Of a DNA stretch of 64,000 bases, positions 27,422 through 34,801 are shown in pieces (the first letter of the stretch is position 1; each line of letters starts with the position of its first letter). Position numbers and translations under genes: made by a program. A model generated the notes under the pieces. It was not told the origin of the DNA, did no database searches, and worked only from the letters and a program-made list of their open reading frames with translations. The DNA lies in the NCBI GenBank assembly GCA_944320765.1, contig CALUIS010000017.1:1-64000 (forward strand), given 5' to 3'. The stretch comes from an uncultured Paraprevotella sp. Its GTDB lineage: Bacteria; Bacteroidota; Bacteroidia; Bacteroidales; Bacteroidaceae.

Positions 27422-29224
27422 TCATGCCTGTTCGCTGATTTCCTTGTCGATGGCGGCGATTTTCTCGCCCAACAGCTTCAGGTCGTCTTTCAGTTTTTCC
27501 ATTTTCTTGTTCATCTCGTTGAGCAGGCTGCTGCCTTTCTTCGAGCTGCAAGTGAGGAAGCCCAGGTTGTTCTCGTACGTCTTGATTTCGTTCCGCTTGG
27601 CTTCGTAGGCCCTCATCAACCGTTCCCGTTCGCGTGGCAAGCCTTGCCCGCCTTCTTTCAGGTTGTTCTTCAGGTTGTCTTTGAAGTGGTCCAGCCGTTT
27701 GCGGGCGGCCGATATGTTCAGGGCTTTGAAGAGCTGGTCTACGGTTTCGTGGTACACCTTATATATTTTGTCTTTCTCCTTGAAGGGTACAAAGCCGATG
27801 CTGTTCCATTCCTTCATAAGTTCTCTTACGGTGTCCTGCCTGTCTTCCTCTTCGCTTTCCAGCAACGCTTTCAGCTTCTCGATGATTTGTTCCTTCTTTT
27901 GCAGGTTCTCCTTTTCCTCGCTGCGTTGCGATGACTGGTTTTTGTTTTTCTGCTCGAAGAAGTAGTCGCACGCGCTGATGAAACGCTGCCACAAGGTTTC
28001 AGAATATTTTTTGGGTACGGCGCCGATGGTCTTCCATTCTTTTTGGATTTGCATGAGCTGGTCGGCGGTGGCTTTCCAGTCCGTGCTGTCCTTCAGGGCT
28101 TCCGCTTTCTCGCAAAGTTCGGTCTTGCGTGCAAGGTTTTGGGCCTGTTCTTCCTTCAGTTTCTTGAAGAAGGCCGCCTTCTCGGTGAAGAAGCGGTCGC
28201 AGGCGTTGCGGAAGCGTTCAAAGATTTTCACGTTCATCTTTTGCGGGGCGAACCCTATGGTGCGCCATTCTTTCTGCAGTTCGATGATGGTTTGTGTCTG
28301 GCTTTCCCATTCGCTGGCTTTCCGGATGGCCGTCGGGTCGATGGCCTCGATTTTCTCGCAAAGTTCGGTCTTGTGCGCCAAGTTCTCTTCTTCTTTCTGT
28401 TTCAGGTCGTCGAAATACTGCTGGTGGCGTTTGTTGACCACCGTGGAGGCAGCCTTGAAGCGGGCCCAGATTTCCTCGCGGAGTTCCTTGGCCACGGGGC
28501 CGGTCTCCTTGAATTCCTGGTGCAGGGCCTGCAGCTGCTGGAAGGCTGAAATGACGTCCGGTTCCTCTGCCAGCTTTTCTGCCGCCTCGCACAAGTGGGT
28601 CTTGGTCTCCAGATTCTTCTTGAAGTCGTATTCGCGGAACTCGTTGTTCAGCTTCAGCTGGTCGTAATACTGTTCCACGTACAGTTGGTAAGTCTTCCAC
28701 AGTTCGTTGGCCTTTTCCGCCGGTACGGGCTGCAGCTCTTTCCACTGGTTTTGCAGTTCCTTGAATTCCTTGTAGGCCTGATTGGCTTCCTCCGGAGTGG
28801 TGCTCAGCTCCTTGATGCGTTCCAGGATTTCCTGTTTCTTCTGCAGGTTCTCCTCTTTCTTGCGGTCCAGTTCGGCTTGTTGCTCGGCCCGTTTCTGCTT
28901 GATGACGTTCATGGCCGTCTTGAATTCATCCTCCAGTGTGTTGGGCGCGGGGAGGAAGGCTTCCGGGTCGCCGCCCTCTTCGATGAATTGGGTGCGGGCT
29001 GCCGCCACGTTCGCCTTATGTATTTTGTAGAACGCCTGTTTCAGGGCGTCCAGTTCTTGTTTTTCTGCAATGGCATCGGTCTGGGCCAGTTCTTTTACCC
29101 TTGCAACGACTTCCTCCTGGGTTTTCGGGACTTCCACGGTCTGGGTGTCGGTCTCGTTCACTTCGGGTGTTGCGTTCTCCGTTACATTCTCTTCCGTTTG
29201 TAAGGTCTCTTGAGAATCCATCAT
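27422..29224 (-). CDS. DUF349 domain-containing coiled-coil protein
   Basis: 600 residues from the ATG at 29224; the open frame extends 26 codons further up without conserved sequence. After an acidic N-terminus the protein consists of repeated DUF349 units, recognisable from recurring WK(E/A)(I/T)G...P.K....W..F..ACD.FF patterns (for example QKEWKTIGAVPKKYSETLWQ). It ends in a coiled coil. No membrane segment is present. The function in Bacteroidota is unknown. The repetition is protein-level; the DNA of the units differs. Confidence 0.88.
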   Translation of the reverse strand: MMDSQETLQTEENVTENATPEVNETDTQTVEVPKTQEEVVARVKELAQTDAIAEKQELDALKQAFYKIHKANVAAARTQFIEEGGDPEAFLPAPNTLEDEFKTAMNVIKQKRAEQQAELDRKKEENLQKKQEILERIKELSTTPEEANQAYKEFKELQNQWKELQPVPAEKANELWKTYQLYVEQYYDQLKLNNEFREYDFKKNLETKTHLCEAAEKLAEEPDVISAFQQLQALHQEFKETGPVAKELREEIWARFKAASTVVNKRHQQYFDDLKQKEEENLAHKTELCEKIEAIDPTAIRKASEWESQTQTIIELQKEWRTIGFAPQKMNVKIFERFRNACDRFFTEKAAFFKKLKEEQAQNLARKTELCEKAEALKDSTDWKATADQLMQIQKEWKTIGAVPKKYSETLWQRFISACDYFFEQKNKNQSSQRSEEKENLQKKEQIIEKLKALLESEEEDRQDTVRELMKEWNSIGFVPFKEKDKIYKVYHETVDQLFKALNISAARKRLDHFKDNLKNNLKEGGQGLPRERERLMRAYEAKRNEIKTYENNLGFLTCSSKKGSSLLNEMNKKMEKLKDDLKLLGEKIAAIDKEISEQA

Positions 29225-29338
29225 GTGAATTGTTTTAGTATCTGATTCTGTATTGCTGTTCGTTATAATACGGCGCAAATTAAGTATAAAAAACGTTTGC
29301 AACCTAAAAAATCGGCTGTTTTTTTGCTTCCTGGGCCT

Positions 29339-30265
29339 TTAAATCCATGTTTTCCGTTTGAAGTACCACACGAAAGCGACGGTAATCCCTACGGTGAGCA
29401 TCAGTGCCACGGGGAATCCCCAGCTCCAGTTTTCCATGCCGTTCACCAGGTTCATGCCCAGCAAACTGGCGATGAGCGTAGGGAACATGAGGATGATGGA
29501 GATGGAGGTGAGCATCTTCATCACGCCGCTGGTGTTGTTGTTGATGATGTTGGCGTAGGTGTCCATCGTGGAGTCGAGGATGTTGGCGTAGATGGAGGTG
29601 GTCTCGCGGGCCTGGCTCATCTCGATGTTCACGTCCTCGATGAGGTCGGCGTCCAGTTCGTCCACCGGCAGTTTGAATTTCAGCTTGGAGAGCAGGGTCT
29701 CGTTGCCCCGGATGGAGGTGATGAAGTACGTCAGGCTGTCCTGCAGGCGTGAAAGGTTGATGAGGTCCGCGTTGTCCACCTTGCGGTCCAGGTGCTGTTT
29801 GGCTTTTTCGATGAGCAGGTTGATTTGCTTCAGCCGTTTCAGGTACCACACGGCGGAGGAGAGGAACAGGCGGAACACCATGTCCACGGAGTCGGTGAAT
29901 CCCACGCCCCGCTTCTGCTGGTAGCTCACGAAGTCGATCATCATGTTGGTCTCGAAGTTGCACACGGTGATGCAGACTTCCTTGTTCAGGATGATACCCA
30001 GCGGGATGGTGGTGTAAGGTGTGCGTGAGCGCACCTCCTTCACGTAAGGGATACGCAGGATGATGAGTATCCATCCTTCGTCGAACTCGTAGCGTGCACG
30101 CTCGTCGGTGTCGGCGATGTCCATAAGGAAATAGTCGGGAATGTGGAGCGTGTTCTCCAGGTAATCCATGTCGTCCTGTGTAGGACAAGTCACTTGCACC
30201 CAGCAGTTGGGTTCCCATTTGTCAAGCGTGCGCAAGCCGCGGTTGGTGTTCCAGTAAGTTCGCAT
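29339..30265 (-). CDS. corA: CorA-type magnesium/cobalt transporter
   Basis: 308 residues. The N-terminal cytoplasmic domain (1 to about 240) includes the long stalk helix, followed by two C-terminal membrane segments (about 246-268 and 280-301). The signature GMN motif lies between them (SLLGMNLVNGMENWSWGFP), and the protein ends in the basic KRKTWI. CorA channels import Mg2+ and are gated by cytoplasmic Mg2+. An SD-like GGAGG lies 9 bp before the start, and the leader shows signs of regulation described separately. Confidence 0.95.
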   Translation of the reverse strand: MRTYWNTNRGLRTLDKWEPNCWVQVTCPTQDDMDYLENTLHIPDYFLMDIADTDERARYEFDEGWILIILRIPYVKEVRSRTPYTTIPLGIILNKEVCITVCNFETNMMIDFVSYQQKRGVGFTDSVDMVFRLFLSSAVWYLKRLKQINLLIEKAKQHLDRKVDNADLINLSRLQDSLTYFITSIRGNETLLSKLKFKLPVDELDADLIEDVNIEMSQARETTSIYANILDSTMDTYANIINNNTSGVMKMLTSISIILMFPTLIASLLGMNLVNGMENWSWGFPVALMLTVGITVAFVWYFKRKTWI

Positions 30266-30388
30266 GAATAAAATCCTCCATAATTTGACGGGACGGAGGC
30301 AGCTCCTTGCAAACCCCTGTCCGGCTTAATCCATATTTTCCGCGTGATAGTCGTCCATTTTAAACAAACACTCTGGTTAAATGCGTTG
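30266..30388 (-). promoter_or_regulatory. corA leader with 10-codon acidic upstream ORF and candidate SD-sequestering hairpin
   Basis: The -7 element at 30389-30396 predicts a leader of about 115 nt. It contains a complete upstream ORF at 30358-30326 (M-D-D-Y-H-A-E-N-M-D-stop). Downstream, CCTCC (30299-30295) can pair either with the corA Shine-Dalgarno GGAGG (30279-30275) or with the upstream GGAG (30306-30303) and GGGG tracts, giving two mutually exclusive structures. What is seen is only sequence; the switch is an inference. Confidence 0.45.
30326..30358 (-). CDS. Short upstream ORF in the corA leader
   Basis: Eleven codons including stop, encoding MDDYHAENMD. Four of its ten residues are acidic, three of them Asp, with two directly after Met. 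It has no recognisable SD, which is normal for this phylum. Its interest comes only from its position in a Mg2+ transporter leader; it may be a chance ORF. Confidence 0.3.
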   Translation of the reverse strand: MDDYHAENMD

Positions 30389-30396
30389 CAAAGATA
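30389..30396 (-). promoter_or_regulatory. -7 element of corA
   Basis: Minus-strand TATCTTTG fits TAnnTTTG and lies 124 bp upstream of the corA ATG, implying a long leader. Confidence 0.55.
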
Positions 30397-30420
30397 CTCA
30401 AACCATTTGAAGTGGCAAAC

Positions 30421-30448
30421 AAAAAACGGGCTTTTCGGCCCGTTTTTT
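30421..30448. terminator. Intrinsic terminator after rsmA
   Basis: AAAAAACGGGC / GCCCGTTTTTT with a 6-nt loop TTTTCG. It has tracts on both sides, so it can work in both directions. It lies 12 bp past the rsmA stop codon. Confidence 0.85.
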
Positions 30449-30460
30449 CTGATATTGCTT

Positions 30461-31300
30461 TTATGACATGCCGGCCGGGCGTGTTTCCTCGGTCATGGCG
30501 CGGGTCAGACGGACAAAGTCGTCCACCGACAGTTGTTCCGGGCGCCGTCCGAAGATTTCCGTCTCCAGGAACGCCGTGTGTTCGCGTGGGGCGAGTCCCT
30601 GTTGCCGGAGCTTGTTGTCGGCGTCGGCCAGAACGGGGCGGATGGAGTTGCGCAGCACCTTGCGCCGCTGGTTGAAGGTGGTCTTCACCACTTGTTTGAA
30701 GAGCCGCTCGTCGCATCCCAGGTCCGTCGTGGCGTTGCGGGTCATGCGGATGACCGCGCTTTTCACCTTGGGGGGCGGGTTGAAGACGTGCTCATGCACG
30801 GTGAACAGGTATTCCACATGATACCACGCCTGGATCAGCACGCTCAGGATGCCGTAGGTCTTGCTGCCCGGCTCGGCGGCGATGCGCTCCGCAACCTCTT
30901 TCTGTATCATGCCCGTGCAGCAGGGAATCAGGTCCTTGTAGTCCAGCATCTTGAAGAAGATCTGGCTGGAGATGTTGTACGGGTAGTTTCCCGTCAGCAC
31001 GAACGGCTGTCCGCCGAAGGTGTGTTCCAGATGCATCTTCAGGAAGTCGTCCTCGATGATGTGGTCCTCCAGTTGCGGGAAGTTCTCGCGCAGGTAGGCC
31101 ACGGACTCGAAGTCAATCTCCACCACTTTGAGCGGACGTTCCTTGCGCACGAGGAACTGGGTCATCACGCCCATGCCCGGTCCCACTTCGAGAATGGGCA
31201 GGCCGGGGCAGGCGTCCACGGTGTCCGCTATGTCTTGGGCTATTTGCAGGTCCTTTAAAAAATGCTGTCCGAGAAACTTTTTGGGCTTGACCGTCTTCAT
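30461..31300 (-). CDS. rsmA: 16S rRNA (adenine(1518)-N(6)/adenine(1519)-N(6))-dimethyltransferase
   Basis: 279 residues. KsgA dimethylates two adjacent adenosines near the 3' end of 16S rRNA during small-subunit assembly. The start MKTVKPKKFLGQHFLKD is typical. The SAM site ILEVGPGMGVMTQFL and the catalytic NYPYNIS motif (VLTGNYPYNISSQI) are intact, as are the C-terminal NPPPKVKSAVIRM and FNQRRKVLRNS. A -7 element lies 30 bp upstream. Confidence 0.96.
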   Translation of the reverse strand: MKTVKPKKFLGQHFLKDLQIAQDIADTVDACPGLPILEVGPGMGVMTQFLVRKERPLKVVEIDFESVAYLRENFPQLEDHIIEDDFLKMHLEHTFGGQPFVLTGNYPYNISSQIFFKMLDYKDLIPCCTGMIQKEVAERIAAEPGSKTYGILSVLIQAWYHVEYLFTVHEHVFNPPPKVKSAVIRMTRNATTDLGCDERLFKQVVKTTFNQRRKVLRNSIRPVLADADNKLRQQGLAPREHTAFLETEIFGRRPEQLSVDDFVRLTRAMTEETRPAGMS

Positions 31301-31316
31301 TGTAGTTTTTTTGTTT

Positions 31317-31324
31317 TACTTTTG
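31317..31324 (+). promoter_or_regulatory. -7 element of the flippase-like gene
   Basis: TACTTTTG fits TAnnTTTG. It lies 37 bp before the TTG start and overlaps, in opposite direction, the promoter region of rsmA. Confidence 0.45.
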
Positions 31325-31330
31325 CGTCTG

Positions 31331-31338
31331 CAAAGATA
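31331..31338 (-). promoter_or_regulatory. -7 element of rsmA
   Basis: Minus-strand TATCTTTG fits TAnnTTTG, 30 bp upstream of the rsmA ATG. Confidence 0.5.
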
Positions 31339-31361
31339 AATAAAAACAAGGATAGGCCGCA

Positions 31362-32375
31362 TTGGAAACTTCTAAGATTATTCGTAATGCGTTGAAAATC
31401 GCTTTCCCGTTGGTGTTGGGAGGGCTGATTCTGTGGTGGATGTACCGCGATTTCGACTGGAAGGGATTGTGGACGGCGTTGGACGGCGGGATGGACTGGA
31501 CGTGGATGTGGCTTTCCATGCCTTTCGGCGTGATGGCGCAGGTGCTGCGTGCCGTCCGCTGGCGGCAGGCCTTGGAGCCGTTGGCCGAGCGGCCGCGGAC
31601 GATGACTTGCGTCCATGCCGTGTTCCTGTCCTATGCGTCCAGCCTGGTGGTGCCCCGCGTGGGCGAGGTGTTGCGGTGCGGGGTCCTGAAGCGTTATGAG
31701 GGAACTTCCTTTACCAAAGCCTTGGGGACGGTGGTCACCGAGCGCATGGTGGATTCTGTGGTCATGCTGGTGCTGTCCGCCCTGACGGTCCTGCTCCAAA
31801 TCCGGGTGTTTTCCGTCTTCTTTGCCGAGACGGGGGTGGGTTTCGGGGAGCTGGCGGGACGTTTCTCGGCGGCAGGCTATTGGGTCACGGGCGCCTGCCT
31901 GCTGGTGCTGGTGTCTTTCCTTTGTTTCATGGCCCGCAGGCTGGAGTGGTTCAGCCGCACGCGCGGCCTTTTCCGCAATGTGGCGGACGGCATCCTTTCG
32001 TTGCGCGGCATCCGGCATATACCTTTATATATAGTGTATTCCGTGGGCATCTGGGTGGCCTATTTCCTCCATTTCTATCTGACGTTCTACAGCTTTTCCT
32101 ATACGGCGGATTTGGGGATGATGTCGGCCCTGATTGCCTTCGTGGTGGGGAGCTTCGCCGTGCTGGTGCCCACGCCCAACGGGGCCGGCCCCTGGCATTT
32201 TGCCGTGAAGACGGTGCTGGTGCTGTATGGAGTGGGCGAGTCGGACGGGGTGATGTTCGTCCTCATCGTGCATACGTTGCAGACGTTGCTGGTCATCCTG
32301 CTCGGGCTGTATGCCGTGGCGGCGTTGGCCTTCACCCGCCGGCGGCAACCGCAGACCGCCTGTGCGGCCGCATGA
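31362..32375 (+). CDS. Lysylphosphatidylglycerol synthase-like/flippase-like integral membrane protein
   Basis: 337 residues starting at TTG (reads METSKIIRNALKIAFPLVLG); no in-frame ATG gives the first conserved helix. About seven or eight membrane segments are visible. The conserved features are those of the LPG_synthase_TM / UPF0104 family: PFGVMAQVLRAVRWRQAL, HAVFLSYASSLVVPRVGEVLRCGVL and PTPNGAGPWHF. The family includes the flippase part of MprF and possible lipid or glycolipid translocases. The catalytic lysyl-transferase domain is absent. Substrate unknown. Confidence 0.87.
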   Translation: METSKIIRNALKIAFPLVLGGLILWWMYRDFDWKGLWTALDGGMDWTWMWLSMPFGVMAQVLRAVRWRQALEPLAERPRTMTCVHAVFLSYASSLVVPRVGEVLRCGVLKRYEGTSFTKALGTVVTERMVDSVVMLVLSALTVLLQIRVFSVFFAETGVGFGELAGRFSAAGYWVTGACLLVLVSFLCFMARRLEWFSRTRGLFRNVADGILSLRGIRHIPLYIVYSVGIWVAYFLHFYLTFYSFSYTADLGMMSALIAFVVGSFAVLVPTPNGAGPWHFAVKTVLVLYGVGESDGVMFVLIVHTLQTLLVILLGLYAVAALAFTRRRQPQTACAAA

Positions 32376-32405
32376 AATGGAACCAACCTTAAAAATAATA
32401 GGATT

Positions 32406-33866
32406 ATGAGTGAAGTGAAGAATCTGGAACCGCAGGGCGTATGGAAGAATTTTCATGCGTTGACGCAAGTGCCCCGTCCGTCGGGCCATTTGGAGAAAGT
32501 GCAGCAATTCCTGTTGGACTGGGCGGCCTCGCGCGGTATCGAGGCGTTCAAGGACGGCGGCGAGAACATCGTGATGCGCAAGCCGGCCACGCCGGGGATG
32601 GAGAACCGCAAGACGGCGGTGTTGCAGGCGCACATGGACATGGTGCCGCAGAAGACGTCGGACAGCACGCACGACTTTGAGAACGACCCGATAGAGACTT
32701 ACGTGGACGGCGAGTGGGTGAAGGCCCGCGGCACCACGTTGGGGGCGGACGACGGCATCGGCGTGGCCACCATCATGGGCATACTGGAAGACCCGGCGCT
32801 GGAACACGGCCCGCTGGAGGCTTTGATCACGGCGGACGAGGAGACCTGCATGTACGGCGTGAACCATCTGGCCGCCGACACGTTGACGGGCGACATCCTG
32901 CTCAACCTGGACAACGAGACGATGGGCGAGTTTGTCGTGGGCAGCGCCGGAGGCGTGAACGTGACCGCCACGATGGGGTACAAGCCGGCGGAGGCCGAGC
33001 CGGGCGATGTGGCGGTGCGGCTGAAGGTGACGGGGCTTCGCGGCGGGCATTCCGGATTGGAAATCAACGAGAACCGGGCCAACGCCAACAAGCTGATGGC
33101 GCGGTTGCTTTATATGGCCGTGCGCGAGGACGAGGCCCGTCTGGCATCGTGGACGGGCGGAAACATGCGCAATGCCATTCCGCGCGAGAGCGTGGCCGTG
33201 GTGACCCTGCCGGAGGAGGCCGTGGACGGCCTGCAAGAGCTGGTGGACGACTGCCAAGAGCTTTTCGCCGGAGAATTCCGTGGCGTGGAAGAGCATATCG
33301 CGGTGACGATGGAACGCACGGACGCGCCGGAACAGCTGGTACCGGAAGAAATCCAGGACAACGTGCTGGACGCTGTCATGGCCTGCCACGACGGCGTGCT
33401 GCGCAACATCCCCTCCATGCCCGGCATTGTGGAGACTTCCTCCAACCTGGCCATCGTCAACGTCACGCCGGAGAAGGCGGAGGTGCTCATCCTGGCCCGC
33501 AGTTCGGACGAGGGCATGATGGATTATGAGACTACCATGCTGGAGTGCTGCTTCAACATGGCCGGGATGAAGGTGGAGTACGGCGGGCGTTACGGGGCAT
33601 GGCAGCCCAACTTCGACTCGCCCATCGTGGCCCGCATGGCCGGTGTCTACAAGGGGCTGTTCGGTGAGGATGCCTTGGTGCAGGTGGTACATGCCGGTCT
33701 GGAATGCAGCTTGATCGGCGGGGCCTACCCGAAGATGGACATGGTCAGCTTCGGCCCCACGCTCCGTTCGCCGCACACGCCCGACGAGCGTTGCCACATC
33801 CCTTCCGTGGCCAAGTTCTGGACGTTCATGAAGGAGCTGCTCCGTCAGATTCCGGAGAAGGACTGA
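32406..33866 (+). CDS. pepD: Aminoacyl-histidine dipeptidase (Xaa-His dipeptidase, M20)
   Basis: 486 residues. It is a cytosolic zinc dipeptidase that cleaves carnosine-like Xaa-His dipeptides. Metal-binding motifs are QAHMDMVPQK, LGADDGIGVATIMG (bridging Asp) and TADEETCMYG (catalytic Glu). A large lid domain is followed by the C-terminal GLECSLIG and RSPHTPDERCHIPSV. Normal length for PepD. It begins 30 bp after the flippase-like gene and may be co-transcribed with it. Confidence 0.94.
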   Translation: MSEVKNLEPQGVWKNFHALTQVPRPSGHLEKVQQFLLDWAASRGIEAFKDGGENIVMRKPATPGMENRKTAVLQAHMDMVPQKTSDSTHDFENDPIETYVDGEWVKARGTTLGADDGIGVATIMGILEDPALEHGPLEALITADEETCMYGVNHLAADTLTGDILLNLDNETMGEFVVGSAGGVNVTATMGYKPAEAEPGDVAVRLKVTGLRGGHSGLEINENRANANKLMARLLYMAVREDEARLASWTGGNMRNAIPRESVAVVTLPEEAVDGLQELVDDCQELFAGEFRGVEEHIAVTMERTDAPEQLVPEEIQDNVLDAVMACHDGVLRNIPSMPGIVETSSNLAIVNVTPEKAEVLILARSSDEGMMDYETTMLECCFNMAGMKVEYGGRYGAWQPNFDSPIVARMAGVYKGLFGEDALVQVVHAGLECSLIGGAYPKMDMVSFGPTLRSPHTPDERCHIPSVAKFWTFMKELLRQIPEKD

Positions 33867-33887
33867 CCGGAAAGGAGGAGGGTGTGA

Positions 33888-34037
33888 CAAAATGAACTCC
33901 TCCGCCTGAAAGGGGAGGTGTCGCGAAGCGACGGAGGGGGTTTACGCCCATAAAAGCATACTTTATGGATTATACGTGGGTGTGAGACCCCTCAGGCCCG
34001 TTGGGCCAGCCCCCCTTTCAGGCGGGGCAGTTCATTC
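33888..34037 (+). repeat. Dispersed palindromic repeat family B, copy B2
   Basis: About 150 bp with terminal inverted repeats starting AATGAACTCCTCCGCCTGAA and ending TTCAGGCGGGGCAGTTCATT. The inner hairpins TCGCGAAGCGA and GGCCCGTTGGGCC and the inner stem around GTGAGACCCC are as in the other copies. The first 50 bases are the same as in copy B3 apart from one or two positions by eye. It lies 21 bp past the pepD stop and could fold as a 3' transcript structure, but the shape (long stem with two side hairpins) is more like a miniature mobile element or REP-type unit. Confidence 0.87.
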
Positions 34038-34075
34038 CTTCAGGGGGATTGGGTTGATTGCGGACATTCATATTG

Positions 34076-34637
34076 CATTTTGTCAAAACGTCAAAACCGA
34101 CCCCGCGAGAATCGTGCGGACGGGCGCAAGGGCGGGGACGGGAATAAATATGGGATTCTCGCGGCTTCACGGGAATGCAGGATGACAGCCGGAAACCCAG
34201 TTGCGGCGACACTTTGCCGCCCGACACGGCACGCTGTGCGGTCGGATGCCGTTCCCGCGTCAGCCCGTGAAGGGAAAGGCTTGCAAAAAGACAGGCGGAT
34301 TTTGCACGCGGACGGCCTCCAATTAGGAAGGAAAAGCCGCCCGAAGCCTCGTTTTTCCCTGCTTTCCACACGCCCGTGAATTGCTTTGCGGCAAGAAATT
34401 CGCGTCTTTGCGGCAAGAAATAAATTTCTTTCAGCAAAGAAATCCCGTTTTTGCCGCACAAAAATGCCTGCCGGGGCGGAGAAATGCTTCATACGAACAG
34501 TTCTCGCGCCCGTTTTTTAACACTTCGGGTTCTATTTCACCTCTTCCATCCAGCCACGCGGATGCTACATCCGACGAAAAAGCTTTCGCTTTGACAAGAA
34601 ATCGCGGGATTTGATGACATTCCGGCACTGGCGCGGC
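34076..34637 (+). repeat. Dispersed repeat family A, copy A2 (complete)
   Basis: About 562 bp, matching the inverted copy at 58497-59060 and the partial copy at 1-361. The left part starts CATTTTGTCAAAACGTCAAA and holds a long-range inverted repeat CCGCGAGAATC...GATTCTCGCGG. A middle part contains GCGGCGACACTTTGCCGC-type hairpins. The right part has the conserved core with two TTTGCGGCAAGAAAT units and a CGCCCGTTTTTT tract. The right end reads GACATTCCGGCACTGGCGCGG. Together with B2 it fills most of the 930-bp gap between pepD and the macroglobulin gene; 34638-34801 holds nothing I recognise beyond an AT-rich leader. Confidence 0.85.
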
Positions 34638-34801
34638 TGGGGATTCCTCCCCGCTGGATCTTTTCTGGTTTGCGGTGGCGCGGCCTGCCGGTCCCTGTCC
34701 GCACGGACGCGCATGCCGTATAAGTTGTGGATTTTTAACGCGGAAAATTTCCGTTTCCCGCAGGGAATGCTTTTATTTACATCATTTTAAAACATCGGAC
34801 T

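Noticed and set aside
27422..29224. DUF349 gene as a CRISPR or tandem DNA repeat
   Set aside because: Repetition is at protein level with unit length around 70-80 residues and diverged DNA; no constant direct repeats with spacers.
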